Shown: positions 1 through 11,100, counted from the first letter of the stretch. The stretch is 64,000 bases of DNA from Chalara sp. BL73 (GCA_918026815.1 CAKJVC010000150.1:806001-870000); one strand, 5' to 3'. The notes: generated from the sequence alone by a model not told the origin. Numbers and translations are program-made.

Positions 1-2047
1 AAACCAAATCATAGTTAGTAGGGGTTGAAGTTAGGGTTAAGTAGGTGAGTATAGAGTCGACTACTCCACTGATCGCTTTTGTAAGGGCAGGTCCGCCCAT
101 TTTGACTTTGTTCCCTATCTCGACCAGCCATTATCCCATTTTAACAGACCACTATATAGCTAAAATGTATTTTTGATTAACTAATTAATTGTACAGATCT
201 GTTTATGAGCACCACCGCGGCACCGACGACCGCCAATTGAGTAAGTAGGATTCACACGTAACATAGCCAATAAGAGAATTAGAATATAACCGTAACCCAC
301 AAACCTTACGCATCAACCTTGTCTATCATACTGATGTTGAGCAAATTTAGTATCTACTTTAGCACCCGTCGGTACTTCTACTAACTGTTGTTTTTCTCGA
401 TTCAAGTGGTAACCGTTAGTGCTCTAAAGGCTTCGTGTTCCCGTTATTAGATACTATTACAAGTATATTCTTAAAATGGTGCCCTAACATTGGTGAAAAC
501 ATATCGTCAAAAATGTGAGTATTGGAAGTTGTTCAAGGAAAATTAGCCTAGAACATCGCTTCGGGTAAACGAAGGAGATTAACTCGGCACTGTGCTTTAT
601 CGGCAGTTGTGAATACCTTAACCAGAACACAACCCTAGATTATGCCCCCTCAGCATTATGGCCGGTATATACTGCCGATATAAATATGCCTCACCTGCTC
701 AGCATCATGTGGCGTCCTCACTCTCTGCTTGACCTGATCACTGTCCGCCGCAAATATATTACCCGTAGCATCCCTAGCATTTAGCGCATGTAGAAGTTCT
801 GCACCGCAGGTACCTTCGTCTTACTCTTCACAGACTATCCTCCTCGATCCCGTCCGTCTACGCTAGCCGTCCATTATCATCAAGGATTGGGTCACACGTT
901 GTTGCTATTGGCCTTTCGGTGCCATTGTAATCGCTATTTGATCGAGAGCTTCCAAGGTTGCAAAGTTGAGGTTTGTGGATGACTAATGCCAAAGGAAGAG
1001 AATTGATGGCCGAGGTGGTTATGTATGAAGACACTCTAGTCAAGAGTGCTAACACCGGCAAGACCTCAGCTTTGGGACCTCCATTAGGGCAGTGAATATG
1101 TGGAGGGTCCGAAAGTAAGCTACGCGATCAGCCTTTGCAAGAGCCAAGTTGATTCAGGCTACCTGGTTGGGTGACAAGTAGAGCTCTGGAAGCATACACG
1201 GAATTGAACGGGACAGTCTCAAGTGCTTTATCTCTGGATAGACAATTTTATAATAGAGCACCAGGCTCAATTTCCATAGGCATTAGCAGATTTCGAGACA
1301 TTCTTGGAAATTAGAAAATTGAATATTAGCTCCAACTTATCCAATCCCCCATCCTATCGTCCTCCTTAATACTGTCTCCTGATCAGCCTTGGCACCCCTG
1401 CAGCTCTTCCGAATCGCGACGGCATTCCGTGCTTTGGGACCATACAGTTCGAGCTGTTGTGGCAAATACTTGGCGGTTGGCTGAAGAGGAGGATGAGGAG
1501 ACGTAGGTTAAGTGGAGAACCGAACAGGATTGAGTGGGAAGACAGACGGGAAGTCAAACTCCTACTGGCAGATGTCGAACGGCTCAGGAGAGAGTTGGAA
1601 GCCAAATGCGTAGAGATATAAAGCCTCAGAGAAAATGAAGACTTGAATAATTAGGCTGGGGAAAGTCTAGGAGATACTTCCACCATCGATAACCTCACCT
1701 CCTTCGAGTCGTAGGGTTAGTCGTGTTAAGGACGTTATATAGAAGCCTGGAGTGTAGTTTAGAGGCAGCGTAAAGTTAGCAATATGAGATTGTATGTGCA
1801 TTAACTGGTAAACAAAGCATTGTTTAGATACTAAGCAATTTGAAGGAGCTTTCAATATTTCATCTTATTGTCACTTCTTCTTTCCAGATGTTGGTGGCGC
1901 AAGAAGGCTTGAGGCTGAGCATCCCAAATTGGATTAGCCAATTTCATCCTAACAGCCTTGTCGTAGAGATGTCTTCATCTTCATCTCTTACTTCAATGCT
2001 GATATCAATCCTTTGCCCCATGACTATTTGATAGTTATATTAACGGC
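1..2047. other. Gene-poor left edge, decayed sequence
   Basis: No intact gene is visible. Around 1090-1620 on the + strand there are protein-like stretches in shifting frames, ending in a charged, coiled-coil-like segment (about 1480-1620), which suggests a decayed gene rather than random sequence, but I do not recognise the family. The last few hundred bases before 2048 are presumably the original promoter and leader of the HeLo-Ras gene. One TTAGGG-like word near 51 is isolated and not a telomere array. Confidence 0.4.
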
Positions 2048-3955
2048 ATGTCTGGAGCCGCGGAAGGTATTGCGGGTGTCACGGCACGCGCTGTGGATCT
2101 ACAGATACAGAGGGCAACGGTGGTGCAATACGAGAATCTATAGCTAAGGAAGGAAGAGGGAGCTCGAGGAGAGCAGGCTATATATACACGAGGAGCTCGG
2201 GGAGCTCGCCTAATATGGATCACGTGTGCTTGGGAGCACGCGACGTGACAGCGGGGTTGGCTCTAAGCGCCGTTAGCGTAGCCTCGCTCTTCACCACATG
2301 CATTGATTGCTACAATCTCGTTGTTGCAGCACGGGACTTCGGCCATGACTACGAGCTTCTTTGCACACAGTTAGAACTCCAGAAGCTTAGATTCTTCTTA
2401 TGGGGAGAATCAGTGGGCCTAGCAACCCGAGAACCAGAGGGACAGCCTCATCCGAATCCTGGCCTGTACGATCCTTTTATCCAGCCCGTTCTGATTCGTA
2501 CTTTGAGTACTATCAAGAATCTCCTTAGTGAAACGCAAGAGTTTGATGAGAGATACGGCTTTAGGTCGGAGCAATCGATTCAAGAGTCGGGATCTCGCGG
2601 TTTGAGTATTTTCCGAGCAACATTCGACCAGTTTAAGAGTCAAGCGCGGAAGAATCAGAAGCAGAAACCCGTTGGAACCATCATGAGATGGGCGATATTT
2701 GATGCGGATCATTTCGAAAGTAAGATAGCCCACCTGAAGGGTTTTGTTGACGCTCTGGAGAGTGTTACTAGGTCACTAGTAACACTCGAAGCCCAACGAG
2801 ATCGACTCCGCCAAGAAATCGAGTCTATATCTGATGTAGACAGTCCTCGTCTGCTTCGGGAAGCGGCAAGCCCCGAGATTGAGGATGTTTCGAACACCGC
2901 TAGTCGAAGATTGACTTATATCGAATCTTCGGACGCAAATGAAGCAATGTCTCTGATTACTAGAACAGAATCATCCGTCACTTCTCAGACATTCTTCTCG
3001 GCACGATCTCACTTCACCAATGAGAACCGGGTGTCAGAAGATAGTACCAGAACAAGTGGTGATTTGTACTCAGCAGGTGGTACACCTCCAAGACCACTTG
3101 CTCCAGCGAGTGTTGACTTGGTACCGGCACGATTTAGGTTTCAGCGTCGTAACAACTCCATATTGAAGCGAATTACATCCCCCACCACCACAGGTGCCAT
3201 TACCCCAAACCCTCCTGTGTCCATTCCAAAACCTTCCGTCACTCCTAACCCAACTTGGGTGGGTCGTGCTGCCGGTAAGATGGTACTATATAAACTAGCA
3301 GTTCTCGGTGATGGAGGAGTTGGCAAGACTGCCCTTACCATACAAGTCAGTAATCCTTTTTAAGTCCCCTAGGCCTTCGTATATTAACATCTAGCAGTTG
3401 TGTCTTAATCACTTCGTTCAGACCTACGACCCCACCATAGAGGACTCTTATCGCAAACAAGTAGCAATAGATGGCCAAGTTTGCATGTTAGAAGTTCTTG
3501 ATACAGCTGGGCAAGAAGAATACACAGCTCTTCGTGATCAATGGATCAAAGATGCCGAAGGCTTCGTCATCGTGTATAACATTTACAGTAGGATGTCATT
3601 CGCTCGATGCCGTAGATTTTACGATCAAATCTGGAGAGTGAAGGAAACGCCTACGGATAGTCGTTCTCCAATAATGTTAGTTGGACATGATTATATTGAG
3701 GACGAAGAGGTAGAGTCGAGGGGGACGTGGGAACGTCAGGTTTCTTGGGAGGAAGGCAATGCTCTCGCTCGAGAATTTGGGTGTGACTATGTAGAGGCCT
3801 GTGCTAAGACTTGCGTGAATGTCGAGAAAGCATTCTATGATGTTGTGAGGGAATTGAGGAAGCAGAGAGCCGCAGCCTACCATGGGTCACGTGCTATGCC
3901 AGGTATTTCCGGAGGATTTACCAGATCCCGCGCCATGCCAGCTACTTCTGAATAA
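2048..3955 (+). CDS. HeLo domain-Ras-like small GTPase fusion, 5' end disrupted by a solo LTR
   Basis: The open frame runs 2215-3345, then a 52-bp intron (3346-3397, donor GTCAGT, acceptor AGCAG), then 3398-3955, giving 562 aa from the ATG at 2215. The N-terminal ~200 residues look like the HeLo/prion-inhibition-and-propagation domain (hydrophobic N-terminus, then TCIDCYNLV, ELQKLRFFLWGE and a final helix LEAQRDRLRQEIES), known as a membrane-targeting cell-death domain in HET-S. A low-complexity linker follows. The C-terminal part is Ras-like: P-loop GDGGVGKT (365-372), switch I YDPTIEDS (387-394), DTAGQE (412-417) and ACAKT. The G4 motif NKxD is replaced by GHDY (473-476) and there is no CaaX box. 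The original start is probably the ATG at 2048: its frame reads a HeLo-like leader up to 2076, where the LTR begins, and then stops inside the LTR. The ATG at 2215 lies within the LTR. The gene may be active through either start. Confidence 0.8.
2072..2255 (+). mobile_element. Solo LTR (174 bp) with 5-bp target duplication GCGGG inside the HeLo-Ras gene
   Basis: The element is 2077-2250. It starts TGTCACG and ends CGTGACA (TG...CA ends), and GCGGG occurs on both sides at 2072-2076 and 2251-2255. A TATA-like TATATATA sits at 2179-2186. A second copy, also exactly 174 bp and with its own 5-bp duplication, lies inverted at 61895-62068; I count 5 differences, so about 97% identity. These are the marks of an LTR retrotransposon reduced to a solo LTR, although a very small non-autonomous element cannot be excluded. 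It supplies the in-frame ATG at 2215. Confidence 0.9.
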
Positions 3956-4165
3956 TACTGATTATTTCTCTTTTATTGAATCCATAAAAGTGAACTTTGT
4001 GTTGTCTTTCTTTTCAGTACTTATTCCATGGGAATAGCGTCCAGCAGTCCTGTCTAGGATGCTCCCCGCCCAGCACCCGCAAACTTGTCTCCATCACCTG
4101 CACCTCCAGCTGTGCACGAGAAAGCCCAACCCTGCTGGCTGATGTTAGATTTTCAAATTAAAAAA

Positions 4166-4735
4166 TTAGCAAGTAGTAACCACTACCGATCGCCCACCGT
4201 CCAGTCCCGGTGCGAGTTCGTCCCTATAGGTGCGAAGTGGGGTCGGTCGCACAAATATAATATCATCGCATATATCATATCCTCTCCCTCCTGCCTGCTC
4301 CGTGATCGTCATTCGGAAAATGGTAGCACCCTTCGCGAAACCTGTGATAGCAGCGGCCATTCCCAAACATGTAGCCCCTAGCTCTCGATGTCGACACCGT
4401 ACCATCACTAACTGTACCGTAGCCTAGATCACTCATGCCGCTAGCTGTGCAGCATGCTCTCCTTCGGGCGGGATGGTAGACATGGCGGGGTCGTTTAGGA
4501 GGGCAGTCATTAAGGCGTCTGCAGCGAGATATCCTCCTTCATGGACGTATAGAGAGCACACATTGGAGGGGTGGAGGATTGATGCAATGCGTCCAGCATT
4601 GTTCACGCAAATTATCACTCCGCGTCTCTGTGCGCTTCTATGGCAGACGGAAATCCCCAGGATTTGAGGATAGCAATTACTGAGCCCTATGCTCAGGGCC
4701 AAAATTGGTGTATGGCGGCGTGGGAAGTGAGACAC
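4166..4735 (-). pseudogene. Possible MFS permease fragment (allantoate-permease type), decayed
   Basis: Two minus-strand open stretches (4735-4433 and 4408-4166) read in the same direction. The first contains RRGVIICVNNAGRIASI followed by an HPS and a GGYL segment, which resembles the transmembrane region of DAL5/TNA1-type transporters (pattern RGVIIA-NAGGI-AS-IYPS). The second has a hydrophobic segment near CLGMAAAITGFAKGA. There is no start, and the stops and frame changes make it a remnant at best. The assignment rests on a short motif only. Confidence 0.3.
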
Positions 4736-5808
4736 GGTGAATTGCGAGTCTGTCGAAAAAGTACAGGCTAGTTTGTGGAGGTCGAAATGACGGCAGAACC
4801 TAGCTTCCTCGGATCGACCTCAAAGTCTCATCCCTCTTAACACCACTACACCTTCTTTTAATTCGACAGTTATTATAATATATTCAGCACTCACACAAGC
4901 TCTTAATTGCATAAATACTTTATGACCAGATAGCTTTCCCCACGTCCCAGAAATGTTTTCGGCTCAGACCCAATCTAAAAAGTAAAACCTATGCATTGGA
5001 TCCGGATGATTGCGAATTGGGTCTTCTGGCTAATACCAGCCTCTTTCCTCACGAGCCTCTTAATCTTCGAACCAGCGTTTGACTATAATGGCAAATACGA
5101 GAAAAAAAGCTATTAATTACTGCTTAGGGTAAAAATCCTTTCTAGAGCTCAGACAGTTTCACAAATCAGATTCTGATTACTTTAACTCAAATGACCCAAC
5201 CAAATTTAAGATCCACAAGGGTTTCTTCCAAACAGTGACAAGACTCGGTGGTGCACTTCATTCCCTACCATGTCGACTTCCTGGAAGGCACGGGCGGCAA
5301 GGTGTATTATGTCAAGTATCAAAGGTACAGTCTTTCAGGGGAGATGAGGCTAACATGAGGCCGAATAAAAGGTATATATTATGGCAACCAGGTAAGTTGT
5401 AATTCAACGATCTTGGGGGTGGATTGTTCTACGCATCACATAGCCTAACATGTTGGTGAATGGTTCTAGGCCGTGATACACCCTTGCGCCAAGGTTTCTC
5501 CCTTGCACGGTTGTCTTGGCGGCAGCAGCCCGGCGGGTAGGGCTTCATTACGCATATTCGTTGGTGGTGGAGGCGTCCTCTGATGTCATAAAATCCGTGA
5601 GGTCGCCAGCGTTTGCCATCAGAGGGGTTAAACATTGCAAATACCATGGATTCTTTAAAAGTGGTATGAGCTCGTAAGCGCCCTAGACGTGTAATCACGT
5701 CAAGCTTGCAGTATTAGCTAGAACTTCAATGCTTATAACTATCTGTTGTCTTACAATAGTTAGATATCACGGGCTCGAACGGAATATTCGAGGTTCTCTT
5801 CTTATGAC

Positions 5809-5836
5809 CCCGGCGGGGGTTCTCGCCCCGTTGGGG
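5809..5836 (+). promoter_or_regulatory. Candidate regulatory motif upstream of the permease
   Basis: CCCGGCGGGG lies at 5809-5818, about 280 bp before the permease ATG. It shares CCGGCGGGG with the GH31 and GH39 promoters, in the same orientation. It is followed at 5826-5836 by CCCCGTTGGGG, a near-palindrome. CGG-type triplets are typical targets of Zn2Cys6 factors, one of which is encoded at 11101-14347. That the factor binds here is inference. Confidence 0.45.
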
Positions 5837-6099
5837 TTCAGGTCAAAGCTGGACATTACCTCCTCATACGCGCTCCAACCATTTCGATGCACACCTGTCT
5901 CTCCGTGCTCCGTCGCACGGGTGCGGGATCCCCGCATCAAGTCCTGAACTAGGTCGGCTCATGTCGAGAGTTTTCGTCTCCGCGATTCTTCGCTTAGCGA
6001 AAAGGGCTCCATATTGATATATATACTCGCACTACGCAGAATCCAAGGGGAAGTAGATTACTACCACTATTTCTATGTGCAACCGAACTGTCATGGAAT

Positions 6100-7716
6100 A
6101 TGGCGAAGTTAAAGTCATCTGAAGTCCATGAATTGGAACGGGTCAACACAACACAAGGCAGCAAAATCAATGATCTTGCTGAACAAGCTGCGGCAGATGA
6201 GCACCAGCTCAGCGTCAAAGATGCCATCCATCGATACCCCAAGGCCATTGCATGGTCCATACTCGTCTCCACCGCAATTATTATGGAAGGCTACGATATC
6301 GTGCTCATATCTTCCTTCTTCAGTCTGCCATCTTTCACTAAGAAATACGGATCTTTCCTGAACGATACATCTGGGTACCAAATTACTGCGGCATGGCAGG
6401 CCGGTCTTAGCAACGGCACATCCATCGGAACATTCTTTGGCTCAATGCTGAACGGATATTTCGTGTTCAAATTTGGATATCGCAAAACATTACTTGGCTC
6501 TCTGTGTCTGATCGTCGCATTCATCTTCATTCCTTTTTTCGCACCGTCTCTACCAGTCCTCTTGTTGGGCCAGATATTGTGCGGCATCCCCTGGGGAGTT
6601 TTTGCGACCATGGCACCGGCATATGCGTCAGAGGTCTGCCCAATGGCCCTTCGAGCATATCTCACAGTCTATGTCAATCTGTGTTGGGCATTTGGACAGC
6701 TTGTCGCAGCAGGAGTACTTTCCGCATTCTCGGGAGTCGCATCACAATGGGCTTATCGCATTCCATTTGCCATACAATGGGCCTGGCCAATCCCACTTTT
6801 CATCATACTCTTCTTTGCGCCTGAGTCTCCATACTACCACGTTCGCAGAGGGGAAATTGAGAAAGCAGAATTGTCAGTGCGACGGTTGACGAATGCAAGC
6901 TACCAGCACCTCGCCACTCAGAGCGTGGCTTTGATGGTTCACACCAACGAACTGGAAAGGGAAATCAATGCAGGGACTAGCTATCTAGACTGCTTTCGGG
7001 AGACTAATAGAAGACGAACAGAAATTGTCTGCATGGCCTTTTTGACTCAGCCATTTTGCGGATCTGCTATGGGAGGTACACCCACCTACTTCTTTCTTCA
7101 AGCTGGGTTGCCAACATCCATTTCGTTCAAGATGTCTGTGGGGGGACTCGGACTTGCAAGTGTTGGCACATTAATATCCTGGAAACTCTTGCACATGTTT
7201 GGACGTCGAACCCTCTATGTTGTTGGACTCGGCGGCATGACGGCTCTCCTCTGGATTGTCGGTTTTATGAGCGTGGGTGCAGGAAAATCACAAGGCGGAT
7301 ATTATGCTCAGGCGGCACTTATGCTTCTGTGGATGTTCGTGTACTACATGACAGTTGGCCCCATCTGCTATGCGATCATTGGCGAAATACCTTCCACTAG
7401 ACTTCGTAATAAATCCATCTCTCTAGCTCGCAGCGCTTACTATATTGGTCAGATTATCTGTAATGTTGTGAACCCTTATATGTTGAACCCGACAGAAGGC
7501 GACTGGAAAGGCAAGACAGGATTTGTCTGGGGAGGCTGCGCATTTGCCTTTTTCCTCTGGAGTTGGTTCCGCTTGCCTGAGAGCAATGGGCGGACATTTG
7601 AGGAATTAGATCTACTGTTCGCTCGAAAGGTCAGTGCTAGAAATTTCTCGAAGACAGATGTCAATCCTTATGCACAAAATGATGAGGTGGGAGTCGGTGG
7701 GAAGACTAAGGGGTGA
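6100..7716 (+). CDS. MFS sugar/H+ symporter, maltose (alpha-glucoside) permease type
   Basis: The frame encodes 538 aa without introns, the usual size for fungal MAL-type permeases. The N-terminus is a cytoplasmic tail, followed by about 12 membrane segments. Family signatures are visible: GYDIVLISSFF in TM1, PESPYYHVRRG in the central loop, a long loop before TM7, FGRRTLYV after TM8, and the C-terminal PESNGRTFEELDLLFARKV, which marks the alpha-glucoside transporters of the sugar porter family. It sits at the plasma membrane and imports a sugar with protons. The neighbouring GH31 enzyme has no signal peptide, so an imported alpha-linked disaccharide (maltose-like or isoprimeverose-like) is the likely cargo; which one cannot be read from the sequence. 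An upstream ATG at 6093 opens a nine-codon frame that overlaps the start and may dampen translation. Confidence 0.9.
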   Translation: MAKLKSSEVHELERVNTTQGSKINDLAEQAAADEHQLSVKDAIHRYPKAIAWSILVSTAIIMEGYDIVLISSFFSLPSFTKKYGSFLNDTSGYQITAAWQAGLSNGTSIGTFFGSMLNGYFVFKFGYRKTLLGSLCLIVAFIFIPFFAPSLPVLLLGQILCGIPWGVFATMAPAYASEVCPMALRAYLTVYVNLCWAFGQLVAAGVLSAFSGVASQWAYRIPFAIQWAWPIPLFIILFFAPESPYYHVRRGEIEKAELSVRRLTNASYQHLATQSVALMVHTNELEREINAGTSYLDCFRETNRRRTEIVCMAFLTQPFCGSAMGGTPTYFFLQAGLPTSISFKMSVGGLGLASVGTLISWKLLHMFGRRTLYVVGLGGMTALLWIVGFMSVGAGKSQGGYYAQAALMLLWMFVYYMTVGPICYAIIGEIPSTRLRNKSISLARSAYYIGQIICNVVNPYMLNPTEGDWKGKTGFVWGGCAFAFFLWSWFRLPESNGRTFEELDLLFARKVSARNFSKTDVNPYAQNDEVGVGGKTKG

Positions 7717-8501
7717 GTTCTCTTGATTGCAGCAGAACTCCAACAGGCTATGTCAAGTGGGGAAAGGAATGGGATGGGTCTTGAGCAGATCCATGCTATG
7801 CTTGTATTATGGAAAGATATCGTGATGATGGGCAGGGGGGTTGCGAAATAATTACCACTTCACTTTTACTTTTTGGTTGCACGAATATATGAATATATAC
7901 TTTGGCTCATCACACCTCCACCTTTAGTGAAAGACACCTGGCCGAATTGTTTTATCTTGTAAATTCAAACGCTCTAAAGAAAAGGCCGACTACGAAACCG
8001 ATCAGTTTCATAACTTGCTGTGCAAATAATGTTGACTAAGTGGTCGGCAATTCCAAGTCGCTCGAAGGATTCATCTCTTAGCTCATGCTCTGCAAATCTA
8101 CCATAGCCGAGCCATAGTCTCATGAGCAGCAAGGATCCAATGCCCCAAAGCAGCTCCCCAAAATTTTCTTCCCCATCTCAGGAGGCGTGCCCTCCGGCGG
8201 GGTTTTGATGGGGTCCGGCGGGGTCTGACAAGCAAAACGAGTGCTCACCCACCTGACTCTCCGTTTGGCACAGACTTTCCAGGCCCAGTCACAGCCATTG
8301 CGTCCGTCCTCGGCTCGTTCCTAATTCGGCACCAAAAGCCCAGTGTCAATTCTGATCACCACAGTTAGCAAGTCCCAGGTACTTCTACAGACATATGTGC
8401 AGCATACCAGTCGATTTTACAAGAACAGAATCTCATCGTTATACTCCATATTTTGCATCCGAAGCCAGGAAAACATATCCGCGGGTAGATCTTTTGTCAA
8501 G
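7717..8501 (+). other. Intergenic region, permease 3' end and GH31 promoter
   Basis: There are no coding signs. The part nearest the GH31 gene is GC-rich and holds two copies of the shared promoter motif (8193-8223). An open frame continues upstream of the GH31 ATG to 8343, but it begins with a GTG and looks like leader sequence. Confidence 0.5.
8193..8223 (+). promoter_or_regulatory. Two direct copies of TCCGGCGGGG upstream of GH31
   Basis: Identical 10-bp copies lie at 8193-8202 and 8214-8223, start to start 21 bp apart, about two helical turns, and about 280-300 bp before the ATG at 8502. The same word occurs before the GH39 gene, and a nine-base match lies before the permease. It is a candidate binding site for the local transcription factor. 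Confidence 0.55.
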
Positions 8502-10723
8502 ATGTTGTACAGCGAGGCCAATCGCCTTGTATTCCGCTATGATGCTGAAGAGCTCTGGATCGAAGCTTGGGGCACAGACTCCCTTCGGGTCCGTGCGACG
8601 AAGGAAAGCTCAATGCCAAATCAAGACGAGCTATGGGCTTTGCAAACCGTCTCTACCCAGCTTCCTAAAATCGACATTTCTCAGAGCCAAGGGGTCATTG
8701 TAAATGGAAAAATCAAAGCGACTGTGAGCGTTCACGGGAAGCTTATGATCTGGAATTCTGATGGGAAGGTATTGCTTGAGGAATACATGCGGAATCGAAA
8801 GGACCTCCTTGATCCGAAATGCAGCGCCATTGAGGTGGAAGCCCGGGAGTTCAAACCAAATCTCGGCGGTGACTACCATTTGACAGCGAGGTTTGAGAGT
8901 TTAGACAAGAGCGAGAAGATATTTGGAATGGGTCAATATCAGCATCCTCATCTCGACCTGAAAGGACTGGATCTTGAAATGGCACATCGTAATTCACAGG
9001 CCAGCGTCCCATTTGCTGTTTCGTCCCGTGGATATGGCTTTCTTTGGAATAACCCTGCGATTGGCCGCGCTGTATTTGGTAAGAATATCACCAGTTTCGA
9101 AGCATACTCAACAAACATCCTGGATTACTGGGTTGTTGCTGGCGACAGTCCAGCCGAAGTTGTAGAAAAGTATGCAGGCGTCACGGGGAAAGTCCCAATG
9201 ATGCCAGAGTATGGCTTGGGATATTGGCAATGCAAGCTGCGATACCAGTCACAAGAGGAACTCCTGGGTGTTGCCAGGGAATACAAGCGACGGCAATTGC
9301 CCATTGATTTGATCGTCATCGATTTCTTTCATTGGCCAAAACAAGGAGATTGGAAGTTCGATGCCAACTTTTGGCCAGATCCTGGTAAGTCACCGCGGAA
9401 GCGCTTCGTTGAACAGGATGCTAATCTCGGAAAGACGCCATGGTGGCAGAACTCTCGCGAATGGGAATCGAGCTTATGGTGTCGATTTGGCCGACGGTCG
9501 ATAAAAAATCCGAGAACTTTCAAGAAATGCTCGAAAATGGCTACCTGATTCGTGTCGATCGTGGATTCAGGGTAGGACTCGATTTCGAAGGTCCCACGAT
9601 CCATTACGATGCCACAAACCCAAAGGCGAGAGGATACCTCTGGGAGAAAGCAAAGTCCAACTATTACTCTAAGGGCATCAAGGTGTTCTGGCTTGACGAA
9701 GCGGGTAAGTGAAAACCTAACAAGTGAAGTTGCTTCCGTCTTAGCAAGCCCTAGTATTTTTTCGAAGTCGACATGGTGAGATTTTCAAGGAAGGTCTCCA
9801 ACACAGCTTCGTCTAAATGCCTCCTGATTCCTTTGCTGCGCTGCACGTATGCACCCCTCTGAACCTGCCGCTAACTTGCTTGATTTGCAGAGCCCGAGTA
9901 CACAGCCTACGACTTCGACAATTATCGGTATTGGCGCGGCACAAATCTCGCAATCGGTAACATCTATCCAGTCGACTACGCTCGCACATTCTTCGAGGGC
10001 ATGGAGGCATCAGGACAGCAGAACATCGTGAACCTGCTTCGCTGTGCCTGGGCTGGATCGCAAAGATATGGAGCTCTCGTGTGGAGTGGCGACATTGCTT
10101 CTTCGTGGTCGAGCCTCCGTAATCAGTTGTCAGCTGGATTGAACATGGGCCTGGCAGGTTTACCCTGGTGGACAACAGACATAGGTGGGTTCCATGGCGG
10201 TGATCCCAACGATGAAGCTTTCCGAGAGCTCTTTGTGCGATGGTTCCAATGGGGCGCCTTTTGTCCTGTCATGCGCTTGCATGGTGATCGTGAGCCGCGT
10301 CAACCACAAGTTGGGGAGGGGGGTGGTGCAACTTGTTGCAGCGGCGCTGCCAATGAGGTCTGGTCGTACGGGGAAGGTGTGTATGAGATTTGCAGAACCT
10401 ACATGAATCTGCGCGAGAGCATGAGAGACTACACCAGAAAATTGATGGAAGAAGCGCACCAGAAGGGGTCGCCGGTCATGAGACCATGCTTCTATGATTT
10501 CCCGGGTGATGCCCGTTGCTGGGAGATTGACACGCAGTACATGTATGGATCGCGATATCTAGTCTGTCCGGTGCTCAATGCTGGACAGCGATCCATAGAG
10601 GTGTATTTGCCGGCGGGTGCATCGTGGAAAGCGTTGCAAGGAGGTAATGTTTATGGTGGGGGTGAAACGGTCGAGGTGGACTGTCCCATTGAGATGATGC
10701 CAGTGTTTGAGAAAGAAGGTTGA
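8502..10723 (+). CDS. Glycoside hydrolase family 31, intracellular alpha-xylosidase/alpha-glucosidase type
   Basis: There are three exons: 8502-9384, 9435-9704 and 9891-10723, with 50- and 186-bp introns bearing GTAAGT donors and gctaat/gctaac branch points; all junctions keep the frame and give 661 aa. GH31 landmarks are the N-terminal beta-sandwich start (MLYSEANRLVFRYDAEELWI), YGLGYWQCKLRY, the nucleophile Asp382 in FWLDEAEPEY, the general acid/base Asp452 in VWSGDIASSW, and GAFCPVMRLHG. The DEAEP context is that of YicI-like fungal enzymes acting on alpha-xylosides, but an alpha-glucosidase is possible. No signal peptide is seen, so it should act in the cytosol on sugar brought in by the adjacent permease. 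The ATG at 8502 was chosen because the frame upstream begins with GTG and reads unlike the family. Confidence 0.9.
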
Positions 10724-11100
10724 CCAGTAGAGCCATGGATATCAGCAGCCATTGAATGACCAAAAATTATAGCTATCCTTTTTTCTTCCTTTTTTCTTTC
10801 CAACTCTGGTGTTATTGTAGTTGCACCACGTGACGATGATGTGAGCCTTTTTAGGGGTGGACAATCTCGGAAGAGCAGCCCCGGATTCCAGGTTACATAC
10901 AGTAGAAGCCGAACTAGCTAACTACCCCGGCCTATCTAATATTCCCGTTTCATCCCCGGTTGTCTCCTTAGAATCCCCTGCACTCAAATTTCTCACATCG
11001 GAAACATTTATATATCACCGCCTTTTCCGCCGAGCATCTGCTTCGCTCGCTCGCTGCTGTATGCCACCCTCATGCCTTCAGCACTTTGCCTTGTTGGGAC
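10724..11100 (+). other. Intergenic region, GH31 3' end and transcription factor promoter
   Basis: A T-rich stretch near 10775-10800 may belong to GH31 transcript ending. CCCCGG words occur near 10870, 10925 and 10955, but no full copy of the cluster motif was found here, so autoregulation through that motif is not supported. Confidence 0.4.

Larger units (their letters stand above)
3956..6092. other. Intergenic debris between HeLo-Ras and the permease
   Basis: This region holds short open stretches without a continuous gene. Only the transporter-like fragment at 4166-4735 (listed separately) and the promoter motif at 5809-5836 could be supported. The stretch 4740-5430 is AT-rich and without recognisable coding. 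A minus-strand open stretch 5429-5698 has no family I know. Confidence 0.4.

Noticed and set aside
40..60. TTAGGGTTA word at the left edge, possible telomere
   Set aside because: It is a single occurrence without tandem copies.
1090..1640. Second HeLo-type relic upstream of the HeLo-Ras gene
   Set aside because: The fragments are protein-like, but no HeLo signature could be pointed to.
8343..8501. Upstream extension of the GH31 frame
   Set aside because: It begins with GTG and its residues do not resemble the family; the ATG at 8502 fits the usual N-terminus.
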